Positions 35,191 through 42,453 of a stretch of DNA of 58,216 nt are shown in pieces. Source of the DNA: Alphaproteobacteria bacterium. Lineage in GTDB: Bacteria; Pseudomonadota; Alphaproteobacteria; Geminicoccales; Geminicoccaceae. Within the stretch, counting starts at the first letter, position 1. Every line of letters starts with the position of its first letter. The stretch lies in contig JAUIID010000005.1 of NCBI GenBank assembly GCA_030431615.1, positions 1 through 58,216 on the forward strand. The letters run 5' to 3'. The notes beneath the pieces were generated by a model, which did not search any database, was not told where the DNA came from, and saw only the letters and a list, made by a program, of their open reading frames with translations. Position numbers and translations under genes: made by a program.

Positions 35191-36084
35191 TCAGCCCTGC
35201 TGCACGCGCATGCGGGGGTCGAGCGCGTCGCGCAGCCCGTCGCCGAGCAGGTTGAGCCCGAGCACCGTCATGGCGATGGCGAGACCCGGGAAGAGCGTGA
35301 TCCAGGGTGCCTCGCGGATGTACTGCCGGCCCTCGGCCACGATGTTGCCCCAGGTCGGGGTCGGTGGCTCCGGCCCGACGCCGAGGAAGGAGAGGATCGC
35401 CTCGGCGAGCACCGCATAGGCGAAGATGAAGGTCAGCTGGACGATCAGCGGGGCCAGCGAGTTGGGCAGGATGTGCCGCCGCATGATCCGCCAGTTGGTG
35501 GCCCCGCAGGCCCGCGCCGCCTGGACGTATTCCATCTCGCGCACGACCAGCACGGAAGCGCGGACGATGCGCGCGGTGCGCGGCGTGTAGACGGCGGCTA
35601 GGGCGATCACCGCATTGACCGCGGAGGCGCCGAGGGCCGCGGCGATGGCGACCGCGAGCAGGATGGCGGGGAACGCCATGAGCGCGTCCATCACGCGCAT
35701 CAGCGGGTTGTCGAGCTTGCGGAAATAGCCGGCGGCAGCGCCGATGGCGGTGCCGAAAATGCCGGTCAGCAAGACCACGGTGAAGCCGATCTCCAGCGAC
35801 AGGCGGGCGCCGTAGACGACCCTGGAGAGCAGGTCGCGGCCGAAATTGTCGGTGCCCATGGGAAACGCCAGCGAAGGCGGCTCGAAGCGGTGGCGGAACT
35901 GGATCTCGTCGGGCGGCAGGGGCGCGATCAGGGGTGCGAAGACCGCCATCGCGAGGACGATGGCGAAAAGCGCGGTGCCGGTGAGGAAGAGCTTATGCTG
36001 GCGCAGCCGGCGCAGCACGCGGTTGCGCCGCAGCCGGGCGAGCCAGCCCTCGTCCCGGGCCAGGACTGCGGCCTCAGTCGCCAT
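35191..36084 (-). CDS. dppC: Peptide ABC transporter permease DppC
   Basis: About 297 residues. It starts with a cytosolic [17 protein letters not shown] patch, then the first membrane helix ([22 protein letters not shown]). The hydrophilic [23 protein letters not shown] is the diagnostic DppC/OppC block. The EAA loop ([23 protein letters not shown]) contacts the ATPases. The C-terminus ALDPRMR is typical. The start is ambiguous: ATG 36084 is chosen, 36093 and 36120 are alternatives, all overlapping the end of dppB and none with a strong ribosome site, so coupling to dppB translation is likely. Integral inner-membrane subunit with DppB. Confidence 0.9.
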   Translation of the reverse strand: MATEAAVLARDEGWLARLRRNRVLRRLRQHKLFLTGTALFAIVLAMAVFAPLIAPLPPDEIQFRHRFEPPSLAFPMGTDNFGRDLLSRVVYGARLSLEIGFTVVLLTGIFGTAIGAAAGYFRKLDNPLMRVMDALMAFPAILLAVAIAAALGASAVNAVIALAAVYTPRTARIVRASVLVVREMEYVQAARACGATNWRIMRRHILPNSLAPLIVQLTFIFAYAVLAEAILSFLGVGPEPPTPTWGNIVAEGRQYIREAPWITLFPGLAIAMTVLGLNLLGDGLRDALDPRMRVQQG

Positions 36085-37030
36085 CGCGGCCATACCGGAC
36101 ACGCGGGTCGAACCAGGCATAGAGCACGTCGACCACGAGATTGACGATGAGCAGCATGGCGGCGACGAACAACATTCCTCCCTGGATCACGGGGTAGTCG
36201 CGCCTGAGGATGGCCGAGGCCATCAGCCGGCCGACGCCCGGGATGGAGTAGACCGTCTCGATGACGACGGAGCCGCCCATGAGCAGGCTGAAGATGATGC
36301 CGGTGACGGTGACGACCGGGATCATCACGTTCTTGAAGGCATGCTTGCCGACCACGATCCAGGGCGGCATGCCCTTCGCCTTGGCCGTGCGGATATAGTC
36401 CTGCCGCAGCACCTCGAGCATGGTCGCCCGGGTGATGCGGGCGAGCAGCCCCATCTGCAGCATGGCGAGCGAGACGGCGGGCAACGTGGCGGCGGCGAGC
36501 CAGCCCCAGGGGTCCTCGAGGAAGGGCACGTAGCCGCCGGACGGCAGCCAGCCGAGCCAGACGGCGAAGAGGATGATGAGCATCAGCCCGAGCCAGAAGT
36601 TCGGCAGCGACACGCCGATCAGGGCAACGCTCATCAGGATCTGGTCGATCCAGGTGTTCTGGCGGAGGGCGGCCAGCGTGCCGCTGGTGAGGGCGGCGAG
36701 CAGCGTCAGGAAGAGGGCGTAGAAGGAGATCGAGAGGGTCACCGGCAGGCGCTCGAGGATCGAGGTCGTGACCCCTCTGCCGAGCAGCAAGCTCTGCCCC
36801 AGATCGCCCTGCAGGAGATTGCCGTACCAGGTCAAAAGCTGCGTCAGGAACGGCTTGTCGAGGCCGAGCTGCTGGCGGATGTGCTCGACCTCGGCAGGCG
36901 TGGCCGAGAGCCCGGCGATGATCATCGCCGGGTCCCCCGGGACCAGCTTCATCAACAGGAACGAGATCAGCGTCACCAGCAGCATGACCGGGATGGCGCT
37001 GACGAGGCGACCGGCGATGAAACGGATCAT
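36074..37030 (-). CDS. dppB: Peptide ABC transporter permease DppB
   Basis: A 318-residue permease. The first helix (FIAGRLVSAIPVMLLVTLISFLLMKLVPGDPA) and LPNFWLGLMLIILFAVWLGWLPSGGY are standard for the family. The EAA loop is YIRTAKAKGMPPWIVVGKHAFKN, and the end [11 protein letters not shown] is typical. ATG 37030 follows GGGGGGCGGG. It lies 19 bases after the DppA stop. Together with DppC it forms the channel of the importer. Confidence 0.93.
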   Translation of the reverse strand: MIRFIAGRLVSAIPVMLLVTLISFLLMKLVPGDPAMIIAGLSATPAEVEHIRQQLGLDKPFLTQLLTWYGNLLQGDLGQSLLLGRGVTTSILERLPVTLSISFYALFLTLLAALTSGTLAALRQNTWIDQILMSVALIGVSLPNFWLGLMLIILFAVWLGWLPSGGYVPFLEDPWGWLAAATLPAVSLAMLQMGLLARITRATMLEVLRQDYIRTAKAKGMPPWIVVGKHAFKNVMIPVVTVTGIIFSLLMGGSVVIETVYSIPGVGRLMASAILRRDYPVIQGGMLFVAAMLLIVNLVVDVLYAWFDPRVRYGRDGD

Positions 37031-37049
37031 GCCGCCCGCCCCCCTAACC

Positions 37050-38624
37050 TCAGCCTTCGAACCAGACGTTCCACAACCGCGGAATGCGGAACGGCACGAA
37101 GCCGTCGACATTGCTGCGCACGCCCTGGACCTTCTGGATATCGCCCATCACGATCGCATAGACGTCGTCGTAGAAGATGGTCTGGACATCGTTGAAGGCG
37201 GCCTTGCGGCCTTCCTCGGTCTCCTCGAGCTGCATGCGCGACCACGCATCGTCCAGCTCGGGATCCTCGGGCGCCCGCGACAGGTTGGCCGGCTGCACGA
37301 GATCGACGACCGCCCCCTGCGGGCCGATCGACGGGCCGGTGCCGAAGCCGGTGAAGAACAGGTTCCAGGCGTTGGTGTTGTCGCGCTCCTGCCGCGAGGT
37401 CGGCCAGTCGACCACCTTGAGCTCGGCGTTGATGCCGATGTCCTTGAGCTGCTCGGACATCACCAGGGAGGCGTTGTACATGTTGGTGTAGTCGGAGTTG
37501 GTCAGAAGGACCACCGGCTCGCCGTTGTAGTCCGCTTCCTCGAGATACTGCTTCGCCCGCTCCTTGTCGCTGACGTTGTACCACTCCTGGCCACCCTCGA
37601 CGAAGTAGGGATTGCCCGGATACTGGAAGCCGTGGTTGAGTGTGTAGGCCCCGTCGGTGGCGATCTCCATGATCTCTTCCATGTCGAGACCGACCTGGAT
37701 CGCCTTGCGCACGCCGAGCTTGTCGGTGGGCGGGCTCGACTGGTTGACGATGGCGATGTGGATCCACCAGTTGTCGACCGGGATCAGCTTGATGTCCTCG
37801 TTGTCGACGAGGCGCTCGGCCGCCTTGGTCGGCACGTCCTCGACGCCCTGCAGCTCGCCCGTCTCGAGGCCGGCGACACGCGCCCCCGGCTCCTTGACGA
37901 TGCGGAAGGTCACGGTGTCGAAGCAGGCGACCTTGTAGCCGCCGAAGCCGGTCTTTCCCTCGAAGGCCGTGTTGGGCACGTAGTCGTCGAACCGCTCGAG
38001 CTTGACGAAGCCATCCGGCACCCACTCGGCGAACTTGAAGGGGCCGGTGCCGATATACTCGATCTGGTTGGGCTCCTTGCCCGCCTCCTCCGCCGGGATG
38101 ATGACGATCGGCACGCGGAACGAGCTCAACTGCTCGATGAAGACCGGCACCTTGTTGTTCAGCGTGATGACGAAGGTCGACGGGTCGGGAGCCGCCATGC
38201 TCGCCACCGGCTCGAGCGTCGCGCGGTCGACGCCGATCTTCTGGTAGCGCTCGAAGGAGGCCAGCACGTCGGCCGAGGTCATCGGCTTGCCGTTGTGGAA
38301 GGTGATGCCGTCGCGCAGCTTGAAGGTGTAGGTCAGGCCGTCATCGCTGACCTCGTGGCTCGCCGCCAGCTCGTGGATCGGCGCGTTGTCCTCGCCGCGC
38401 GTCATCAGCGTCTCGTAGATGTGCATGGCGACGTTGCGGGCCGAGATCGCCGAGCTGAAATGCATGTCGAGGCCGGCGACCTGCGCCTCCTGGCCGAACA
38501 CCATGTCGCCGCCCTCGGTCGGGCAGGTGAAGGTTTCCGCCGAGGCCGGCAACGCCGCGAAAGTGCCGATCGCCATCACCCCCGCGCCGCACAGCATGCG
38601 CCGCGAATGCTTCAAGATCGTCAT
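37050..38624 (-). CDS. dppA: Peptide-type ABC transporter substrate-binding protein (DppA-like)
   Basis: A 524-residue family-5 extracellular solute-binding protein. A Sec signal peptide covers about residues 1-29 (MAIGTFAALPASAETF). Family blocks are visible: AGLDMHFSSAISARNVAMHIYETLM, VSDDGLTYTFKLRDGITFHNGKPMTSADVLASFERY and YIGTGPFKFAEWVPDGFVKLERFDDY. ATG 38624 follows AGGAGGGA, a strong ribosome site as expected for an abundant periplasmic protein. It is 81 bases below the glucarate-dehydratase-like gene, so both may be one transcript. The ligand is unknown; the neighbouring deacylases suggest an N-acyl amino compound. Confidence 0.92.
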   Translation of the reverse strand: MTILKHSRRMLCGAGVMAIGTFAALPASAETFTCPTEGGDMVFGQEAQVAGLDMHFSSAISARNVAMHIYETLMTRGEDNAPIHELAASHEVSDDGLTYTFKLRDGITFHNGKPMTSADVLASFERYQKIGVDRATLEPVASMAAPDPSTFVITLNNKVPVFIEQLSSFRVPIVIIPAEEAGKEPNQIEYIGTGPFKFAEWVPDGFVKLERFDDYVPNTAFEGKTGFGGYKVACFDTVTFRIVKEPGARVAGLETGELQGVEDVPTKAAERLVDNEDIKLIPVDNWWIHIAIVNQSSPPTDKLGVRKAIQVGLDMEEIMEIATDGAYTLNHGFQYPGNPYFVEGGQEWYNVSDKERAKQYLEEADYNGEPVVLLTNSDYTNMYNASLVMSEQLKDIGINAELKVVDWPTSRQERDNTNAWNLFFTGFGTGPSIGPQGAVVDLVQPANLSRAPEDPELDDAWSRMQLEETEEGRKAAFNDVQTIFYDDVYAIVMGDIQKVQGVRSNVDGFVPFRIPRLWNVWFEG

Positions 38625-38705
38625 TCGTTCCCTCCTCTTTCATGGTCGGCTGGTCGGGCTTGTTCCATGAGGTCGCCCGCATCCTGCATGGCGTGTCGTT
38701 CCGTG

Positions 38706-39884
38706 TCACCCCACTTTTGTCTGACCGACTGACCATTGCGCCAGTTTTGCAGGATCGGGCTCGACACCGATGCCCGGACCCTGCGGCAGCGGCAGCACGC
38801 CGTCCCTGACCTTCATTCTGTCGCCCCTGGTGATGTCGTCGGGATAGAGCCAGAGGATGCCGTCGATGGGATGGGCGATGATCGGCAGGGCGGCGGCGAG
38901 ATGCAGGTTGAAGGCCGTGGCGATGCCCATCTCCCAGAAGGAATGCAGGCCGAGCGTCAGCTCGAACGCGCGGGCGACCGCGGCCAGGTCGCACAGGTTG
39001 CGGATGCCGCCCCAGTGGAAGATGTCGCCGAGGATCACGTCGGCGGCACCCATACGGATGCCGACCGGCAGCTGGTCCATGTTGATGATCGCCATGTTGG
39101 TGGCGATCGGCGTACGCAGGTCGCGCCGCAGTCGGGCGAGGCCCTCGATGCCACTCACCGGATCCTCGAAATACTCGAGGTCCAGCGGCTCGAGCGCGCG
39201 CCCGAGGCGCTGTGCCTCGACCACGGTGAACGCCCCGTTGACGTCGAGCCTGAGCCCCATGGCCGGTCCGAACGCCTCGCGCAGGGCCTGCATCACCGCC
39301 AGGTCCCAGCCCTGGTCGCGGCCGACGCTCTTGATCTTCAGGCTCGGATAGCCGCTTTCGGCCACGAGCCGGGCCGCCTCCTCGACCACGGAAGCGACGT
39401 TGCCGCGGTCGGTGATGAAGGCCTCCATCTCCGCCTGGTCGATCGGCCGGTCGACGGGCAGTGCCCCCATGAGCCCGGCGCAGGGAATGGCAGTGCGCTG
39501 GGCACCGCCCAGCAGGTCGACGAGCGGCACGCCCAGATGCCGGGCCAGGAGGTCGTGGCAGGCCGCCTCGACCCCGCCAAACGCGATGAAGCCGTTGCGT
39601 CCGTTCATGTTCGAGAAGGTGAGTGGCGCCCACTCGCTGCGGAAGGCGCCCATGGCAAACGGGTCGCGGCCGCGCAGCCGGTTGCAGAGATCCCGGACGA
39701 TGGCGAATACCGGTTCCGTGCCCACGGTTTCGCCGTAGCCGACCGTGCCGTCGCTGCCCTGAAGCTCGATGATCGTCCGCTCGATCGCATCACGCCCGCT
39801 GCGCACCTGGGACGAGATGTAGGGCTTGATCAGGGGAACCCGCAGCCGCGTGACGGTGGCGCCTTCGATCGTCAAACGGGGCAT
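38706..39884 (-). CDS. Enolase-superfamily enzyme, glucarate-dehydratase-like
   Basis: A 392-residue member of the mandelate racemase/enolase superfamily. Catalytic parts are visible: LKIKS (Lys183 and Lys185, the KxK base), LDVNGAF for the first metal Asp, EYFEDPVSGIEGL for the second metal Glu, ATNM for the third region, ILGDIFHWGG and LGLHSFWEMG giving the Asp-His dyad. The EDPVSGIEG / ATNM / HSFWEMGI combination resembles the glucarate dehydratase subgroup, but the substrate is not fixed by these residues. ATG 39884 follows GGGAAAGG. It heads the leftward operon with the Dpp transporter and two deacylases and is divergent from a second enolase. Confidence 0.85.
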   Translation of the reverse strand: MPRLTIEGATVTRLRVPLIKPYISSQVRSGRDAIERTIIELQGSDGTVGYGETVGTEPVFAIVRDLCNRLRGRDPFAMGAFRSEWAPLTFSNMNGRNGFIAFGGVEAACHDLLARHLGVPLVDLLGGAQRTAIPCAGLMGALPVDRPIDQAEMEAFITDRGNVASVVEEAARLVAESGYPSLKIKSVGRDQGWDLAVMQALREAFGPAMGLRLDVNGAFTVVEAQRLGRALEPLDLEYFEDPVSGIEGLARLRRDLRTPIATNMAIINMDQLPVGIRMGAADVILGDIFHWGGIRNLCDLAAVARAFELTLGLHSFWEMGIATAFNLHLAAALPIIAHPIDGILWLYPDDITRGDRMKVRDGVLPLPQGPGIGVEPDPAKLAQWSVGQTKVG

Positions 39885-39930
39885 GAGAGGGCCTTTCCCG
39901 GAAAACTGTCCTTGTCATCGAGACATTGCA

Positions 39931-39960
39931 TTGCCAACCTTCCTGACATGTCAGGATAAG
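39931..39960 (+). promoter_or_regulatory. Candidate promoter of the rightward enolase/aldolase operon
   Basis: TTGCCA (39931-39936) lies 17-18 bases before GGATAA/GATAAG (39954-39960), 22 bases upstream of the start codon at 39983. The palindromic operator sits in the spacer and touches the -10 element, so repressor binding would block polymerase. Confidence 0.4.
39941..39956. promoter_or_regulatory. Perfect 16-bp palindrome between divergent catabolic operons
   Basis: TCCTGACATGTCAGGA is fully self-complementary. It lies in the 98-bp region between the divergent starts at 39884 and 39983. Its size and symmetry suit a GntR- or LacI-type dimer. No regulator gene is found in the window next to it. 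Confidence 0.6.
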
Positions 39961-39982
39961 TCGGAAAAGGGAAAACGACCGC

Positions 39983-41101
39983 ATGCGCATCACCGATGTC
40001 GAAGGAATCATGCTGCGGCTGCCGGAGGTCCGGGAGATCGGCGACGGCTGCCAGTCGGTGATGATCATCAAGGTCCATACCGACGAGGGCATCACCGGCA
40101 TCGGCGAGGCGCACACCAACCCGCTGGTCAACAAGGCGGTCCTCGACTCGCCCATCTGCTCCATCTCCGCCCAGGGGTTGCGCGGCCTGCTGCTCGGCGA
40201 GGACCCGCGCGACATCGGCCGGCTCTGGGACAAGATGGACCGCCACACCCAGACCTATGGTCGGCGCGGCGTGGCCATGCACGTCATCAGCGGCATCGAC
40301 CTGGCACTCTGGGACATCCTCGGCAAGGCCACCGGCCAGCCGGTCCACCGCCTGCTCGGCGGCGCCCGGAAGACGCATCACCGGGCCTATGCCAGCGACC
40401 TCTCGCAGCCCTCGCTCGAGGCCACGGTCGAGCTGGCAAAGCGCCACAAGGCGGCCGGCTACAAGGCCATGAAGTTCGGCTGGGGCGATCTCGGCGGCGA
40501 TCCCAGGAAGGACGTCCGGCGCACGGCGGCCATTCGTGCCGCCGTCGGCGACGAGGTCGACATCATGATCGACATGGGCTTCGCGGTGCCGCTCGACGAT
40601 GCGCTCTATCTGGGTCGAGCCTTCGCCGAGCACGGCGTCTATTTCCTCGAGGAGCCGCTCGCCCCCGACGACCTCGACGGTTTCGCCCGACTCACCGCGG
40701 TCTCGCCAACGCCGATCGCCACGGGCGAGAAGGAGGCCGGCGTGCATGCCTACCGGATGCTCATGGAGCATGGCGGCCTGCGCATCATCCAGCCCGACAT
40801 CGCCCGGGTCGGCGGCATCTCCGAAAGCCTGCGCATCGCCGCGCTCGCCGAATCGCGCGGCGTGCGGATGATCCCGCATTGCTGGTCGACCGACATCCTC
40901 GTCGCCGCCACGCTGCACGTCATCTCGACGCTGCGCGACTGCCCCTATCTGGAATACAACGCCACCGACAACCCGCTGCGCACCGACCTCCTCGTCGACC
41001 CGATCCGGCCGGTGGACGGCATCGTCGCCGTGCCGGAGAAGCCGGGCCTCGGCATCGAGCTCAACGAAGACACGATCGACCGCTACAGGTGGAACCCATG
41101 A
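39983..41101 (+). CDS. Enolase-superfamily (mandelate racemase/muconate lactonizing) enzyme
   Basis: A 372-residue enzyme of the mandelate racemase group. YKAMKFGW gives Lys161 and Lys164. Metal ligands are in IDMGFAV (Asp197), FLEEPLAPDD (Glu223/224) and TGEKEAG. The C-terminal His is in RMIPHCWSTD. The capping domain is standard (SGIDLALWDILGKATGQPVHRLLGG). ATG 39983 is behind AAAAGGGAAAA. The stop overlaps the next gene (ATGA), so the two are translated together. Family members abstract a proton alpha to a carboxylate, giving racemisation, epimerisation or dehydration; the reaction here is unknown. It differs strongly from the enolase at 38706-39884, so it is not a recent duplicate. Confidence 0.87.
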   Translation: MRITDVEGIMLRLPEVREIGDGCQSVMIIKVHTDEGITGIGEAHTNPLVNKAVLDSPICSISAQGLRGLLLGEDPRDIGRLWDKMDRHTQTYGRRGVAMHVISGIDLALWDILGKATGQPVHRLLGGARKTHHRAYASDLSQPSLEATVELAKRHKAAGYKAMKFGWGDLGGDPRKDVRRTAAIRAAVGDEVDIMIDMGFAVPLDDALYLGRAFAEHGVYFLEEPLAPDDLDGFARLTAVSPTPIATGEKEAGVHAYRMLMEHGGLRIIQPDIARVGGISESLRIAALAESRGVRMIPHCWSTDILVAATLHVISTLRDCPYLEYNATDNPLRTDLLVDPIRPVDGIVAVPEKPGLGIELNEDTIDRYRWNP

Positions 41102-42183
41102 CGACCATGCGCGACCTCGACAGCAAGGACGGCGAGACCAAGGAGCTGCCCCTCAACCTGCGCAGCGACAACGTCACGGGCATCGCCGAGCCCATCCTCG
41201 ATGCCATTCTCCGCGCCAACCGGGGCAGCATGGCGTCCTACGGGGCGGACGAGCGCACCCAGGGCCTCGGCGAGCGCTTCTCCGAGCTCTTCGGCAAGAG
41301 CTGCGCCGTGCAGCCGCTCGGCACCGGCACCGCGACCAACGCGCTGGCCATGTCGCTCCTGACCCCGCCCTGGGGGGCCATCGTCTGCAGCGCCGTCAGC
41401 CACGTCCACGACAGCGAATGCGGTGCGGCCGAGCTCTTCACGGGCGGGGCCAAGGTGACGCCCCTGCCCGAGACCGACGGCAAGCTCGCACCCGAGACGC
41501 TCGAGCAGCATCTGGCGAGGGCCGGCTGGGGCCGGACCAGCGAGGTCCAGCCGGCCGTGCTCAGCCTCGCCCAGGCGACCGAGCGCGGCACCGTCTACCA
41601 GCCGGGCGAGATAGCGGCCCTGGCGGCGATCGCCCGCCGCCAGGGCCTCAAGGTGCATCTGGACGGCGCCCGCTTCGCCAATGCGCTGGCCGCCCTCGGC
41701 TGCTCGCCCGCCGACGTGACCTGGAAGGCCGGGGTCGACGTGCTCTCCTTCGGCGGCACCAAGAACGGCTGCCTCGCCGCCGAGGCGATCGTCATGTTCG
41801 ACGAGAGCCTGGCCGAGCCGCTCCGCTTTCGCGCCCGCAAGGCCGGCCACATCTTCTCCAAGATGCGCTTCGTCTCGGCCCAGCTCGAAGCCTATGTCGA
41901 AGACGGCCTCTGGCTCCGCCTCGCCGCCCACGCCAACGCCATGGCCGCCAGGGTGGCCAGCGGCCTCGAGGAGATCGAGGGGGCGAGACTGCTCCATCCG
42001 GTCGACATCAACGAGGTCTTCATGGCGCTGCCCGATGCTGCCCGGGAGGGTCTGAAGGCGGACGGCTTCGGCTTCTACGACCGCGGCGCCGGCACGGTCC
42101 GCCTTGTCACGGCCTTCGACACGCGCCCCGAGCAGGTCGATGCGTTCGTCGCCTCGGCGCGGAGGCATTCGGCGGACGGCTGA
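41098..42183 (+). CDS. Threonine aldolase-like PLP enzyme (beta-eliminating lyase family)
   Basis: A 361-residue fold-type I PLP enzyme. It begins LNLRSDNVTGIAEPILDAILRANRG, as low-specificity threonine aldolases do, with SYGADERTQGLGERFSELFG next. LHLDGARFANALAALG contains the cofactor-binding Asp, and SFGGTKNGCLAAEAIVMF contains the Schiff-base Lys (Lys222). In the family it splits beta-hydroxy amino acids such as threonine into glycine and aldehyde. It overlaps the enolase gene by 4 bases and ends the rightward operon. In this context it may process a beta-hydroxy amino acid freed by the deacylases on the facing operon; that link is inference. Confidence 0.85.
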   Translation: MTTMRDLDSKDGETKELPLNLRSDNVTGIAEPILDAILRANRGSMASYGADERTQGLGERFSELFGKSCAVQPLGTGTATNALAMSLLTPPWGAIVCSAVSHVHDSECGAAELFTGGAKVTPLPETDGKLAPETLEQHLARAGWGRTSEVQPAVLSLAQATERGTVYQPGEIAALAAIARRQGLKVHLDGARFANALAALGCSPADVTWKAGVDVLSFGGTKNGCLAAEAIVMFDESLAEPLRFRARKAGHIFSKMRFVSAQLEAYVEDGLWLRLAAHANAMAARVASGLEEIEGARLLHPVDINEVFMALPDAAREGLKADGFGFYDRGAGTVRLVTAFDTRPEQVDAFVASARRHSADG

Positions 42184-42258
42184 TCGAGCTGCGGTCGAAC
42201 AGAATGGACGGACGAACCTCGGGCGCGGCATGATAGAGTCATACCTCGCGGAGGTTCA

Positions 42259-42423
42259 GTGACCGTCAAGACCACGCTCAGCTTCACCGATCGCCATCAT
42301 CGCTTTCTCGTTCGCAAGGTCGAGGAGGGGGTATTCGCGACAGCCAGTGCCGCCGTTGGCTCGCGCCGCCGCGCGAAGGGATCCGCAAGTTTGTGTCTCG
42401 ATCTATCGCCCGCCATCGCTTGA
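42259..42423 (+). pseudogene. Truncated ParD-type antitoxin remnant
   Basis: Starting at GTG 42259 behind GCGGAGG, the frame reads TVKTTLSFTDRHHRFLVRKVEEG, then VFATASAAV. This is the N-terminal ribbon-helix-helix of ParD antitoxins, nearly textbook. After SAAV the expected helix is replaced by SRRRAKGSASLCLDLSPAIA and a stop: 54 residues instead of the usual 80-95. No ParE toxin follows; the next gene starts on the opposite strand. It is therefore a decayed toxin-antitoxin relic, possibly cut by a deletion or frameshift near 42357. Whether a short product still binds DNA is unknown. Confidence 0.75.
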
Positions 42424-42453
42424 AACCGGAGACCGGCGCGCCGGCACGCAACA

